DNA from: Burkholderiales bacterium
Lineage (GTDB): Bacteria > Pseudomonadota > Gammaproteobacteria > Burkholderiales > SG8-41
DNA length: 64,000 nt
Direction of reading: 5' to 3'
Assembly: GCA_019744975.1 (NCBI GenBank)
Contig: JAIETP010000010.1
Coordinates: 186,001-250,000 of the forward strand
Each line of letters begins with the position of its first letter. Within the stretch, counting starts at the first letter, position 1. The notes under the pieces were generated by a model. The model worked only from the letters and a program-made list of their open reading frames with translations, ran no database searches and was not told the DNA's origin. Position numbers and translations under genes: made by a program. This document shows, piece after piece, positions 43,124 to 52,568 of this stretch.

Positions 43124-45553
43124 TTACATGGCGTCTATTCGCCATACACCGTCCACATCTCGAAGCATATAAATAAAGAAAATCCGATTCACGCCATCAA
43201 TTGTCCGATTTATTGCGTACTCCCCAATCTCACCGCTGACTGTGACGGTCTGCAAATTCGAGAAACTACCCAGAATCTGAGGAATATCTGAAATCAACGT
43301 ATCGAACACGGTGCCGTATTTCTCCTGTGCCTGCTTATTCAGAAACTGCATCGCCTTCGCCTTGTCCCGCGCTGCCAACGCCCCGGCAAACCCCTGCCAC
43401 AGCACCCGCAGTTGCTGATCGAGTACTGCCGGATCCTGCACCACGATCTGGAGGGTTTGCGTTGTCGGGACTCCTGTGCTGATGATCACCAGACGTGCCG
43501 CATAAATGCCCGGTTGGGTGTAAGTGAATTCAATCGGTGCGGCTGGATTCGTCGTCGTAAAGTCAATTGTCCCGTTTCCATCAAAATCCGCCTCGATCCG
43601 CTGCACCGTGGGCGTGGTGTTGACGGTAAATTTGACTTTGAGCGGTGCGACGCCTGAAACGGCATTGGCGCTGACCTCAACTGCAGCCGGCCCGGTGCTG
43701 GTCACGTTGAGGCTCTGTTGCACGCTGGCCCCATCCAGCGCCTGTGCGGCTACCGTCAGCGTATTGGGGCCGGGCTGCAGGGGCACTGTGGCGTAGAAGC
43801 GCCCGCCTTCGACGACTGCCACCACACCATTGACCGTAACACCGGTATTCGCCGGCCCTTGCAACGTCCCGCTCACCAGCACCGTGGTGCCTGCGATGCT
43901 GGCCCCTGCTGTGGGGCTGGAGACACTGAGCGTCAGGGAGGCGAGGATCAGCGTGCGCTGCACCGCTGTACGGTTACCCGCACGGTCAATCGCCGAAATT
44001 ACGAATACGTTGGCGCCAGGTTGAAGAATAACGGGGAAACTGAAACTCGCCCCCGTCTGGGTAAGACCGGCGCCCTCCAGTATTACTGTGGCCAGCGGAT
44101 CATCCACGCTGCCCTGGATGATCGCCTGCGGAATCTGGACAATCGTGCCATCAACGGGGGTGACGGCGAGGAATTGCGGCGCGATGGTATCTATGCTGAA
44201 TGCATTGGTGACCGTATTGGACTGCAACCCAAAGCTGTTCTTCACCTGCGCACTGAAAGTATTCGTCCCTTCAGGCAGTCGCGTTGCCGGAGTGAAATTA
44301 GACTGGCCAGTGCTCGCATCGAAGACGAACTGCGGGCCGACGGCCAAGCTGTTCAGTGTTGCCGTCAGTTGGTAACCGGCCAGGTATTCATTCGGGAACG
44401 TGCAGACCACGCTGTTGCAGGCCACACCGTAGCTTAAGGTGAACAACGGCCGCGGATTATTGGATAACGCGTCCTGCGGCGGGCGCACCAGCGTCAGCGT
44501 CGGCTCCACCTTGAACACCGGCACGCCCAGTGCTTCGTCGCCTTCTTTCGCCGGGAAACGAATGACGAACTCGCCGCTATCGGTAAAGCGATTGATTGAT
44601 CGCTCGGTGCCGGCCCACAGCGAACGGCTCACCGGGTCGAAGGCCAGCTTTTCCGGTTTGCGCAGATTCCTCGATTCCAGATCCACCGTATGCACCAGAG
44701 CGCCGGCCCGCGAATACGCGAGCAAGGCTTCTTGCTGCGCGACCCATACATTGCCTGTGAGCGGATCCAGCGTAAAACCGGTGATGTTGCGTTGCAGCCG
44801 GATGCGCAGCGGCGGATCAACAGGGTTCGTCAGCTTCAGTTGTGCGAGGTCGTTGTTGTCCGCCAGCCAGATCACCCCGCCCAGGCTGTCCACTTCGAAG
44901 TAGCGGGCATCGCCAGCCAAATGGCGTCCGAGCGTATAAGTGGCCAGCAGGGTTCCCTGAGCATCAAAATGCCACAGGTCGCGTTTGCCCAGCACCCAGA
45001 GGGTTCGGTCGAGCGCCACTCGCAGGCGCCGAATCTCCCCTGGCGCGGAAAAATTGTGAATGCGTTGTCCCGCAGACGTCAGGTGATAGATGCGCCGGTC
45101 GTCAGTGATCCACACGCTGTCATCGGAAGAGTCAACATGCAGCCGATCAACCTCGTCAAGTCTGGGGTTTAGGTCGCGAACGCGAATTTCACGTTCCAGC
45201 ACGCCTTCAGCGTTATAGCGCAGGAGCTTGCGGTCGTGCTTGTCGAGGGTCCATACGCCGCAATCGGCGGCATTCATCACCAGACGGTGAGGGTTCCTCA
45301 GGGCAATGACGCGGGTTACCTGATTAGTACTGGCCTGAACTTGCCGGATGGAATCGTCATCGGCGTACCAGACGCACGAATCTGCGATGGCGGGCAGAAT
45401 CAGCACGCCAAACAGCGTCAGGATTTGAAGAAAACGACTGCACAATGAAAAGCTCGCTGACAAGGTGCGAACCACTGCAATCCCGCTGCAGTGGCTCAGA
45501 AAACCCTCCCACGCATCACCCCGCAAGCCCCCTGCCCCTGTCACAATGCTCAC
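43124..45553 (-). CDS. Exported beta-propeller/Ig-like/PKD protein
   Basis: About 809 residues from GTG 45553, chosen because AGAGGTG sits five bases upstream; the frame is open to 45688 but only from a TTG without a ribosome site. A hydrophobic export segment (FLQILTLFGVLILPAIA) precedes a propeller-like region of NHL/Vgb style (DSVWITDDRRIYHL, RTLWVLGKRDLWHF, GNVWVAQQEALLAY, RSLWAGTERSINRF). Then come Ig/cadherin-like units, a PKD domain (ADFDGNGTIDF) and a C-terminal NTF2-like domain (FLNKQAQEKYGTVFDTLIS). Likely a surface or periplasmic scaffold. It is upstream of the lipoprotein by 7 bp, so one operon. Confidence 0.72.
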   Translation of the reverse strand: MSIVTGAGGLRGDAWEGFLSHCSGIAVVRTLSASFSLCSRFLQILTLFGVLILPAIADSCVWYADDDSIRQVQASTNQVTRVIALRNPHRLVMNAADCGVWTLDKHDRKLLRYNAEGVLEREIRVRDLNPRLDEVDRLHVDSSDDSVWITDDRRIYHLTSAGQRIHNFSAPGEIRRLRVALDRTLWVLGKRDLWHFDAQGTLLATYTLGRHLAGDARYFEVDSLGGVIWLADNNDLAQLKLTNPVDPPLRIRLQRNITGFTLDPLTGNVWVAQQEALLAYSRAGALVHTVDLESRNLRKPEKLAFDPVSRSLWAGTERSINRFTDSGEFVIRFPAKEGDEALGVPVFKVEPTLTLVRPPQDALSNNPRPLFTLSYGVACNSVVCTFPNEYLAGYQLTATLNSLAVGPQFVFDASTGQSNFTPATRLPEGTNTFSAQVKNSFGLQSNTVTNAFSIDTIAPQFLAVTPVDGTIVQIPQAIIQGSVDDPLATVILEGAGLTQTGASFSFPVILQPGANVFVISAIDRAGNRTAVQRTLILASLTLSVSSPTAGASIAGTTVLVSGTLQGPANTGVTVNGVVAVVEGGRFYATVPLQPGPNTLTVAAQALDGASVQQSLNVTSTGPAAVEVSANAVSGVAPLKVKFTVNTTPTVQRIEADFDGNGTIDFTTTNPAAPIEFTYTQPGIYAARLVIISTGVPTTQTLQIVVQDPAVLDQQLRVLWQGFAGALAARDKAKAMQFLNKQAQEKYGTVFDTLISDIPQILGSFSNLQTVTVSGEIGEYAINRTIDGVNRIFFIYMLRDVDGVWRIDAM

Positions 45554-45988
45554 AAGCACCTCTTTTTTTGTTTTAGCTCTTGCGGCGACCGTTTTCTCTG
45601 TTTGGAATACCGCTTGTCTTACACGATTTCTGATCGCTACCCACTGGCATCTCATAACCGGTCTGATGGGTATTGGTAACACGCACAACGCAGTCGAGCA
45701 AATCTAACGAAATGGTAAGTTTGGTGAAGGCGCCGCAACTTAAGTATTTGTTTTTATGGAAATCTGTTCTGTAGCAATGCCGAATGCTACGGCCATGCCG
45801 AATGACAATTGCTTGACCATTATTTTTATTTTGTGGCTCTCGATGAATCCACTCTATTGCATCGCACAAGCATTGAGCCGATATGCGAACTTTGATCAGC
45901 GAATGCCAATATGCTTATAGGCTTGCAGAGCACTGATATGGAATAGATGTGACTTGCCTGGCGCAGGCCTGCTGAACAGGCAGCTCTG
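45554..45988. other. 435-bp intergenic region with AT-rich repeat
   Basis: Between the cohesin-like gene and the propeller gene. It contains the dispersed AT-rich repeat at 45741-45760 and no other recognisable element. The N-terminal extension of the propeller frame overlaps part of it. Confidence 0.45.
45741..45760 (+). repeat. Dispersed AT-rich repeat, copy 4
   Basis: TAAGTATTTGTTTTTATGGA, lacking the internal ATTGATTTTT of copy 2. Confidence 0.6.
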
Positions 45989-47050
45989 TCAAGGCATCAC
46001 GGACGCACTAAAGTTCCGGGGCGCCTCGTGAGCAACCACGCGACCTGTAGTCCCCTGCAAATTAAGCGTCATCAGCCGCACTTCCGCCTGCACGTTGGGT
46101 TTTATCGGCCTGAACGTCAGCACCAGCAACTCGGGATCGGCTGCGGCGGATTGGCTGGCCGCACCCACAAAAATAGAGCCGTCCGGATTAATTCGATAAT
46201 TGAATCCGCGTCCAGCCTCGGCGAAATAGCGTTTGCCGGGTCGCACCGCAATCGATTCCAATATCGCCGGATCAAATCGAATTTGCATGGGCGAACCACT
46301 GACCGGTTGATCAGCCTCCATCCGCAACGCCACTGAAAAATTTGTGCCGACCTTGACCTTTGCAGGACCCTCCCATTGCACTCGTGCCAACCCATCATTC
46401 GGCTTCGGAACAACAGCAACGGAAGCGCGCAAATCCTGCTGCGGTTGACTCGGTAGCACCGACCGATTCACGATTGTCGATGTCGACAAAGTCCCCAAAG
46501 TAGGTGGCGACGTATTCGCAAGCGGCATTGAATCTTCCGGGGACAAAGCCGGCACAATGGCAATACTTGCCTTATGTTTCAGCGGTGGATAAATCAATTC
46601 AATCGCACTGTTAGTAATTGATTCCACTACATAACCGCCGTCGAGCGTATCGCCCGGATTGATGCCAACTGGCGCGTCACCCTTGGACACAAACACCTGA
46701 GATTTGCCGTCCTGCAGCAATCGCCCCGCAAAGCGATAAAGCATGGGGGGAGGTGGTGGTGGCGGCGGAGGTGCTACGACAATTTTCGGGGGTGGTGGTT
46801 GCCAGGATTGAAGACCGAAAAGCTCTATCTTTGTATCGCCCAACGTAGCGCGTTCGGGCAATTCGCTCAATATGCCGTTATGGTTACCCTCTTGCTCAGC
46901 TGCGCGCTCTGTCGATAGGATGTCCACGCCATTGGACGTGCCGACCTGTGGCGGGCCCGCAAGTTCATCAGGGGCTGGCGCGAATACTGCCAAACCCACC
47001 ACACCAGCGAGGGTCAGGAACAGCAATGCTTTCCGGTTTCGTGCAAGCAT
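45989..47050 (-). CDS. GspC/PilP-like inner-membrane protein fused to a cohesin-like domain
   Basis: 353 residues. Short cytoplasmic start (MLARNRK), membrane span 8-24, acidic linker, proline run at 84-102, and a PilP/GspC homology-region-like small beta domain at 103-165 (MLYRFAGRLLQDGKSQVFVS then GINPGDTLDGGYVVESI). A second linker precedes a cohesin-like beta-sandwich at about 223-350 (VKVGTNFSVALRMEADQPVS, MQIRFDPAILESI, LLVLTFRPI). ATG 47050 is used; the upstream frame starts from TTG. GspC/PilP proteins connect the inner-membrane platform to the secretin. A cohesin domain in this position is unusual. It is divergent from gspG across 254 bp. Confidence 0.75.
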   Translation of the reverse strand: MLARNRKALLFLTLAGVVGLAVFAPAPDELAGPPQVGTSNGVDILSTERAAEQEGNHNGILSELPERATLGDTKIELFGLQSWQPPPPKIVVAPPPPPPPPPMLYRFAGRLLQDGKSQVFVSKGDAPVGINPGDTLDGGYVVESITNSAIELIYPPLKHKASIAIVPALSPEDSMPLANTSPPTLGTLSTSTIVNRSVLPSQPQQDLRASVAVVPKPNDGLARVQWEGPAKVKVGTNFSVALRMEADQPVSGSPMQIRFDPAILESIAVRPGKRYFAEAGRGFNYRINPDGSIFVGAASQSAAADPELLVLTFRPIKPNVQAEVRLMTLNLQGTTGRVVAHEAPRNFSASVMP

Positions 47051-47144
47051 TTTTGGGCCGTAGACTATTCCACGAAAATGCCGCGCCGACAAAATTGTAA
47101 CCGGCGACAGCGCATGCGAATTGCATACAATTGTAGCTCACGAC

Positions 47145-47161
47145 AGACTAATATTACGTCT
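47145..47161. promoter_or_regulatory. Dyad in the divergent control region of the island
   Basis: AGAC-TAATATTA-C-GTCT, near-perfect 17-bp symmetry, midway between the two divergent operons in an AT-rich stretch. A candidate operator or promoter element only; no clear -35/-10 pairs were found. Confidence 0.35.
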
Positions 47162-47304
47162 AATAGGAAAGCAGGCACTGCACAACGCAGCGGCTATACT
47201 AATAATGCCATCGCTCATGTTTACGCCGCTTGATCAACATATCCTTCTCCACACATCTGTAGTGCGATAGACAAAAATTGCCCTTCCAAGAATAAATTCT
47301 GCTT

Positions 47305-47751
47305 ATGCAAAATAGAACGTGGTTACTGACCCCCTCAGTAAATTGCCGAGCAGCTGGAGGATTTACACTTCTCGAATTGCTGGTAGTTGTTGCCATCATC
47401 GGCCTGCTGATGGGCTATGTGGGGCCCCGTTACTTTAGCCAGATTGGAAAGTCTGAAGTCAGCGTTGCCAAAGCACAGATCGACGCACTGGAAAAAGCGC
47501 TTGATCAGTACCGGCTCGATACCGGCCGTTATCCCGCCACCGAGCTGGGACTGGCTGCCCTGGTTAAACGTCCCGCCAATGAGCCAAAGTGGAACGGACC
47601 CTATCTAAAAAAAGAAGTGCCACTTGACCCTTGGGGCAAGGCATACATATACAAGATTCCCGGAGAACACGGGGACTATGACCTGATTTCCTATGGCCAG
47701 GATGGCCAACCTGGCGGTACCGGCGAGAACGCCGACGTAACCAATCGCTGA
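47305..47751 (+). CDS. gspG: Major pseudopilin GspG
   Basis: 148 residues. The prepilin peptidase site is G19|FTLLE, followed by the hydrophobic helix LVVVAIIGLLMGYVGPRYF. The GspG-specific core is complete: EKALDQYRLDTGRYPATELGLAALV, YLKKEVPLDPWGKAY, and the calcium-site loop ending YDLISYGQDGQPGGTGENAD. It forms the pseudopilus that pushes cargo through the secretin. It is the first gene of the plus-strand machine operon; gspF starts 14 nt after it. Confidence 0.96.
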   Translation: MQNRTWLLTPSVNCRAAGGFTLLELLVVVAIIGLLMGYVGPRYFSQIGKSEVSVAKAQIDALEKALDQYRLDTGRYPATELGLAALVKRPANEPKWNGPYLKKEVPLDPWGKAYIYKIPGEHGDYDLISYGQDGQPGGTGENADVTNR

Positions 47752-47765
47752 AGCACCATCGTCTC

Positions 47766-48956
47766 GTGCGCTACCAACTCAAGTGCGTAACGCAAGATGG
47801 TCAGATCGAACAACTCGATCTGCAAGCCATGGACGAAACGGGGGCTCGTGATCAGGCTACGGACATGGGCTACTCTGTTCTCACCATACAACCGCGAGCA
47901 GATTTTGTTTCATTTTGGCGGCGGGAAAACAAGCGTTTTCCCGTTTTGCTTTTCAGCCAGGAATTGCTGGTGTTGCTTAATGCCGGTCTACCACTGGTCG
48001 TCGCCATCGAAACACTCATGGAAAAAGAGAGTCAATCCAATGTGCGCACCACATTAGAACGCATTGCTGACACCCTACGCCAAGGCCGCACCTTATCCGC
48101 TGCACTGGAACAACATTCCGGTACTTTCAGTGCGCTCTATATCGCCACAGTGCGAGCCAGTGAACGCACCAGTGATCTTGGACCGGCGCTTGTCCGCTAT
48201 GTGGCCTACCAGAATCAAATTGACGCCCTTCGGAAACGACTGGTCAACGCGTCCATTTACCCTGCACTACTCATATTTGCCGGTGGGATAGTAAGCCTGT
48301 TTCTGCTGCTTTACGTGGTACCACGCTTCGGCAAAGTGTATGAAGATCGTAGTGCCGAACTGCCTTGGGCTTCAAAGTTACTGCTCTACTGGGGACAGGC
48401 TGTAGAAGGACATGCGCTGCCGATAACTGGCGCACTCCTCGCATTGGGCATAGCACTTTGGTATGTATTAAGATTGCCCGAGGTACGTGCAAACCTTGAA
48501 TCGCTGCTTTGGCGCTTGCCCGTTATCGGCGAGCAAATGAAGGTGTACCAACTGGCACGTTTCTACCGCACCATCGGCATGCTTCTGCGCGGTGGCATGC
48601 CACTGGTCGCGGCATTGAATATGGGCGCCACGCTGCTTCACCCAGTCATGCGAAAGCGTTTGGTAAATGCCAGTTTAGCTATCAGCGAAGGGCGGCCCGT
48701 GTCAGATTCAATGAATGACAACGGTTTGACTACACCCGTTGCTCTACGCTTGCTATCCGTGGGAGAGCAAAGCGGAAATATGGGGGAGATGATGGATAGC
48801 ATTGCGCTGTTCCATGATGAGGAAATCAGTCGTTGGGTGGATTGGTTTACTCGTCTCTTTGAACCCATCCTGATGGGAATAATCGGCGTCTTGATCGGTG
48901 GCATCGTCATACTAATGTACATGCCCATTTTCGAGCTCGCCGGAAGCCTGCAATGA
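47766..48956 (+). CDS. gspF: T2SS inner-membrane platform protein GspF
   Basis: 396 residues with a GTG start. Two T2SS-F domains: residues about 60-180 (LLFSQELLVLLNAGLPLVVA) and 265-390 (LARFYRTIGMLLRGGMPLVA). Three membrane spans (YPALLIFAGGIVSLFLLLYV; PITGALLALGIALWYVL; MGIIGVLIGGIVILMYMPIF). The N-terminal 55 residues are the usual beta-type extension. It overlaps gspE by 4 nt. It holds the pilus assembly centre and couples to the ATPase. Confidence 0.94.
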   Translation: MRYQLKCVTQDGQIEQLDLQAMDETGARDQATDMGYSVLTIQPRADFVSFWRRENKRFPVLLFSQELLVLLNAGLPLVVAIETLMEKESQSNVRTTLERIADTLRQGRTLSAALEQHSGTFSALYIATVRASERTSDLGPALVRYVAYQNQIDALRKRLVNASIYPALLIFAGGIVSLFLLLYVVPRFGKVYEDRSAELPWASKLLLYWGQAVEGHALPITGALLALGIALWYVLRLPEVRANLESLLWRLPVIGEQMKVYQLARFYRTIGMLLRGGMPLVAALNMGATLLHPVMRKRLVNASLAISEGRPVSDSMNDNGLTTPVALRLLSVGEQSGNMGEMMDSIALFHDEEISRWVDWFTRLFEPILMGIIGVLIGGIVILMYMPIFELAGSLQ

Positions 48957-50647
48957 ATGCCATCACGCCAGACCGTGTTAATGCCCTTTCTGCGCAGCAG
49001 GTCGCGCAAGCACGAACCGTTGCCACCAGTTCCCGCGTACGATTGGTCGAGGCGCTGGAAGCACAGACCGGGCTGGCTCCAGATGAATTTGTATCTGCGC
49101 TCGCCGCCACCGTACGGCTACCGATCATGTCAATGGAGACACTGCGACACGCGCTCCCATTGTTCGACACGGTCCCATTCAACGAGTGTTCGCAGCGTGG
49201 ATGTGTTTTGGTAAGCGACGAAGACGGCAACACAATTCTCGTTACTGATGATCCGTTTAGCAGCGCGTTGCAATCATGGGCCGATGAACGCATTCAATCA
49301 CCTTACACCTGGGCACTTGTGCACAAGGGTGATCTCATCGCATTTCTCGCCAGTCACGAGGAAATGCTGCGCGCGCTTGATGCCGTGCATACCTCCGATG
49401 CGCATGTTTCCGATGACAGAGAACGGCATGAAGATCTCTCGCTTAAAGCAATCAACGATGAAACCAGCGAAGTAGTCCGGTTGGTACGCTCAACGCTGCG
49501 TGACGCCCTGAAAAACGGTGCCAGCGACATTCACATGGAAACCGTTTCCAGCGGCCTTACTATCAAATTCCGCATTGATGGCATTCTTTCACATGTTAAA
49601 TCCATATCGGACACCCAGCAGGCAGAGCAGGCACTTTCGCGTATAAAAGTTCTCGCTGAGCTTGATGTCACAGAGCGGCGCGTACCACAGGACGGTCGCT
49701 TCAAAGCACTTGACCAGGGCAGAACGATCGATTTCAGGGTATCCATCATGCCAAGTATTTACGGTGAAGATGCCGTATTACGGGTACTCGACAAACAATC
49801 GCTTTACGAAAGTGCACAACAACAACTGTCGCTTGACAGTCTTGGTTTCGAACCTGCAGACATTCGCATGCTCCGCCGACTATCGCATGAGCCATACGGA
49901 ATGATGCTCGTAACTGGCCCGACCGGCAGTGGCAAGACTACGACGCTATACGCAGCAATTTCTGAGATCAACAGTGGCCAGGAAAAAATTGTCACAATCG
50001 AAGATCCGGTCGAGTATCAATTGGCAGGGGTTCTCCAGATCCCCGTAAATGAGAAAAAAGGGCTAACCTTTGCGCGTGGACTGCGTTCTATTCTGCGACA
50101 TGATCCAGACAAGATCATGGTCGGCGAAATCCGTGACGCAGAAACCGCAAACATTGCTGTGCAATCCGCACTGACCGGGCATTTGGTATTCACCACGGTG
50201 CATGCAAACAACGTTTTTGATGTTATTGGGCGGTTCATGCACATGAACGTCGACCTCTACGGTTTTGTATCCGCCTTGAACGCCATTCTCGCGCAGCGCC
50301 TGGTCCGTTTGATTTGCCCGCACTGCGCAGACGATCACATGCCTGACGCTGCGGTATTGCAGGAGTCCGGGATCAATGCCGCTGACGCCTTGAATTACCG
50401 CTTCCGAGTTGGCCGTGGCTGCCGCGAATGCCGCGGCTCGGGCTTCAAAGGGCGCAAGGCCATTGCCGAACTCATGATACTTAACGACGAATTGCGCGAA
50501 CTCATCATTACCCGTGCCCCAGTCCGCCAACTGAAAGAAGCTGCACACCGCTCAGGCACCCGTTTCCTGCGCGATGCAGCGCTTGATGCAGTGAGGCTAG
50601 GCAACACCACGCTGGAGGAGATCAACCGTGTCACCTTTGTGGCGTGA
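48953..50647 (+). CDS. gspE: T2SS assembly ATPase GspE
   Basis: 564 residues. N1E-like domain at residues 1-140, Walker A GPTGSGKTT near 322, the Asp box around ASDIHMET, His box (FTTVHANN) and Walker B GEIRDAETA near 391. The C-terminal zinc tetracysteine is CPHC...CRECRGSGF. All catalytic elements of the secretion ATPase are intact. It overlaps the PilM-like gene by 20 nt, supporting translational coupling. It powers pseudopilus growth. Confidence 0.96.
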   Translation: MNAITPDRVNALSAQQVAQARTVATSSRVRLVEALEAQTGLAPDEFVSALAATVRLPIMSMETLRHALPLFDTVPFNECSQRGCVLVSDEDGNTILVTDDPFSSALQSWADERIQSPYTWALVHKGDLIAFLASHEEMLRALDAVHTSDAHVSDDRERHEDLSLKAINDETSEVVRLVRSTLRDALKNGASDIHMETVSSGLTIKFRIDGILSHVKSISDTQQAEQALSRIKVLAELDVTERRVPQDGRFKALDQGRTIDFRVSIMPSIYGEDAVLRVLDKQSLYESAQQQLSLDSLGFEPADIRMLRRLSHEPYGMMLVTGPTGSGKTTTLYAAISEINSGQEKIVTIEDPVEYQLAGVLQIPVNEKKGLTFARGLRSILRHDPDKIMVGEIRDAETANIAVQSALTGHLVFTTVHANNVFDVIGRFMHMNVDLYGFVSALNAILAQRLVRLICPHCADDHMPDAAVLQESGINAADALNYRFRVGRGCRECRGSGFKGRKAIAELMILNDELRELIITRAPVRQLKEAAHRSGTRFLRDAALDAVRLGNTTLEEINRVTFVA

Positions 50648-51461
50648 CCATCTGCTTATTTCACTTGCACCTGACGAACTGAGCTGGGTGCGATTAAGTG
50701 GCGTACTGAAGCCAGAGGCTCGTGACAAGTGTGTTGTGACGATCGAGAACCCCCACGGCGCACGGTCTTGGGATAACGCTGTTTCGGCATTGCGCGAAGA
50801 GACCGTGAAATGGCGCGACGATCGGCTGCTCGTTAGTATCGTATTGTCGAATCATTTTGTCCGATACGCACTCATTCCCCACAGCCAGGGCATCAACGGC
50901 TACAAAGAGGAACTGGCCCTTGCAAAATTTCATTTTTCCAAAGTACATGGCGAAACCGTCCGAGACTGGGACATCCGGCTAAGCCCCGCTTATTCCGGTG
51001 GGGCACGACTTGCCTGCGCAATAGACACCGCCCTTATCGAGACACTACGGCAACTTTTTCCGCAAAACAGACGGCAACGACTCGCTTCTGTGCAACCACT
51101 ACTCATGTCTGCATTCAACAGCGGTGCTTCCGGCATTCCGGAAGCAGGCGCCTGGCTGCTGATTGTCGAGCATGATCGAACGTGCGTGGCTTTGCTTTCG
51201 GGCAAAACATGGTACGCAGTGCAAAATGTGAAAGGCCAGTTTTTGGGCTCAGAGGCTTGGGTCAGCTTAGTGGAACGTGAGCGCTGGCGCGTTAATCTCG
51301 ATAGTGTTCCCGATACCATTTTGGTGCTTTCCCCGGGAACACCGTCTTTGCCACACCAATCCCACGGTGCCTGGAAAATGTCGGAAATGCAACTTCGCTG
51401 GCCCGTCGGTATGCAACCAGCTCGCGACAGTATTTATGCAAAGGCAATCAGCGCGGCATGA
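50628..51461 (+). CDS. PilM/GspL-like actin-fold component
   Basis: 277 residues, GTG start within the end of gspE. The protein is soluble with no membrane span; size and place in the operon (between E and a PilN-like gene) identify it as the cytoplasmic actin-like partner, equivalent to PilM or the N-terminal half of GspL. Segments LVSIVLSNHFVRYALIPHS and GGARLACAIDTALIETLRQLF fit the ASKHA fold. Sequence similarity is too low for certainty by eye. It likely recruits the ATPase to the PilN/PilO-like pair. Confidence 0.7.
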   Translation: MSPLWRDHLLISLAPDELSWVRLSGVLKPEARDKCVVTIENPHGARSWDNAVSALREETVKWRDDRLLVSIVLSNHFVRYALIPHSQGINGYKEELALAKFHFSKVHGETVRDWDIRLSPAYSGGARLACAIDTALIETLRQLFPQNRRQRLASVQPLLMSAFNSGASGIPEAGAWLLIVEHDRTCVALLSGKTWYAVQNVKGQFLGSEAWVSLVERERWRVNLDSVPDTILVLSPGTPSLPHQSHGAWKMSEMQLRWPVGMQPARDSIYAKAISAA

Positions 51462-51982
51462 AACGCGCCCTTCTCGAACTCGATTACGTTGCACCACCAC
51501 GCCGCTCGGTGTGGGTAGGGCTTTTTCTGCTGGCAATGGCATTAGGAACTAGCGCCGATCTCGCACTGCGATATATTGATGCACGCAGCGAACTTTCGCG
51601 CACTGAGACTGCACAGGGACTTCTAAATACGGCGCGCAAGACAGCAAAGCCTGTATCAACAACCCGACTCAATGAACAGATCAAGGCTGCTGAGACTATC
51701 GTACGGCAGCTGACCCTGCCTTGGGCACCTCTTATCGAGACACTGGAAAGCACATCGGCGACGGATGTCGCGGTGCTGCAAATACAGCCGGAAACACAAC
51801 AGGGATTAGTTCGCATCTCCGCTGAAGCGCGTAATTCAGATGCCATGTGGAAGTACCTAATGAGTCTCTCAGCTACGAGCACGCTGAATAACGTCCACTT
51901 GCTCAATCATCAAGTTCAACTCGATGATCCTGCCAAGCCACTACAATTTTCCGTACAGGCTGCATTCAGGATTCCTCGATGA
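51458..51982 (+). CDS. PilN-like inner-membrane assembly protein
   Basis: 174 residues. A short basic N-terminus is followed by one span (VGLFLLAMALGTSADLALRY, residues about 19-38), then a coiled-coil region and an alpha/beta ferredoxin-like domain (LQIQPETQQGLVRISAEARN...WKYLMSLS). This is the PilN/GspL-C layout. It overlaps its neighbours by 4 nt on both sides (ATGA), so the PilM-N-O-like set is co-translated. Confidence 0.78.
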   Translation: MKRALLELDYVAPPRRSVWVGLFLLAMALGTSADLALRYIDARSELSRTETAQGLLNTARKTAKPVSTTRLNEQIKAAETIVRQLTLPWAPLIETLESTSATDVAVLQIQPETQQGLVRISAEARNSDAMWKYLMSLSATSTLNNVHLLNHQVQLDDPAKPLQFSVQAAFRIPR

Positions 51983-52509
51983 AATATCTGCATTATTTAA
52001 TGCGCGCACTGGGACCATTTGGCGTTGCCGGACTCTCGTTACTCCTGTGCTGTGCGGTGTTTTACTTGAGTGTTGTCAAACCTGCCGAATCAGAAGTCAC
52101 ATCTCAGCGCGATGCCAGTCAGCGAATGAAATCACGTTCGCCCTATCAACCGGTTTCAATGGATAGACGCGAAATCGACTTGCGCAGATTTAACAATTTA
52201 TTCCCGCCGACTGAAGATATTGCCCATGAAATGAAAAACCTTTGGGTGAACGCGGCGGAATTCGAGATTGATCTGTACCAAGGGGAATATCGCCTCGAAT
52301 CTGACGATTCAGGGCTTGCACGCTACCGTGTAACACTACCTATGCGCGCCTCCTATTCCCAGATACGACAATTCATCAATTTCATACTTAAAGAAACCCC
52401 GGCTATTTCCATTGATGGGTTACGTTTTGAGCGCAAAAAAATCGGAGAAACTCGGCTCGAAGCACAGCTCCGGCTTACACTCTATTTTCGCCCTGCGGCG
52501 CAGCCCTGA
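51979..52509 (+). CDS. PilO/GspM-like inner-membrane assembly protein
   Basis: 176 residues. One N-terminal span (FGVAGLSLLLCCAVFYLSVV, residues about 14-33) followed by a helical linker and a ferredoxin-like domain (YRVTLPMRASYSQIRQFINF...ISIDGLRFERKKIGET). This is the PilO/GspM layout. It sits immediately upstream of the secretin gene with a 59-bp gap that carries a fresh ribosome site. Confidence 0.78.
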   Translation: MKYLHYLMRALGPFGVAGLSLLLCCAVFYLSVVKPAESEVTSQRDASQRMKSRSPYQPVSMDRREIDLRRFNNLFPPTEDIAHEMKNLWVNAAEFEIDLYQGEYRLESDDSGLARYRVTLPMRASYSQIRQFINFILKETPAISIDGLRFERKKIGETRLEAQLRLTLYFRPAAQP

Positions 52510-52568
52510 ATTTCCAATGCATCTTCGAAAATGCTCCTTATAGTAATCATTGCCTCAGGGGACGCAAT

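Noticed and set aside
45554-45688. N-terminal extension of the propeller protein from TTG 45688
   Set aside because: No ribosome site, and it adds a non-signal stretch; GTG 45553 with AGAGGTG is better, though still not certain.
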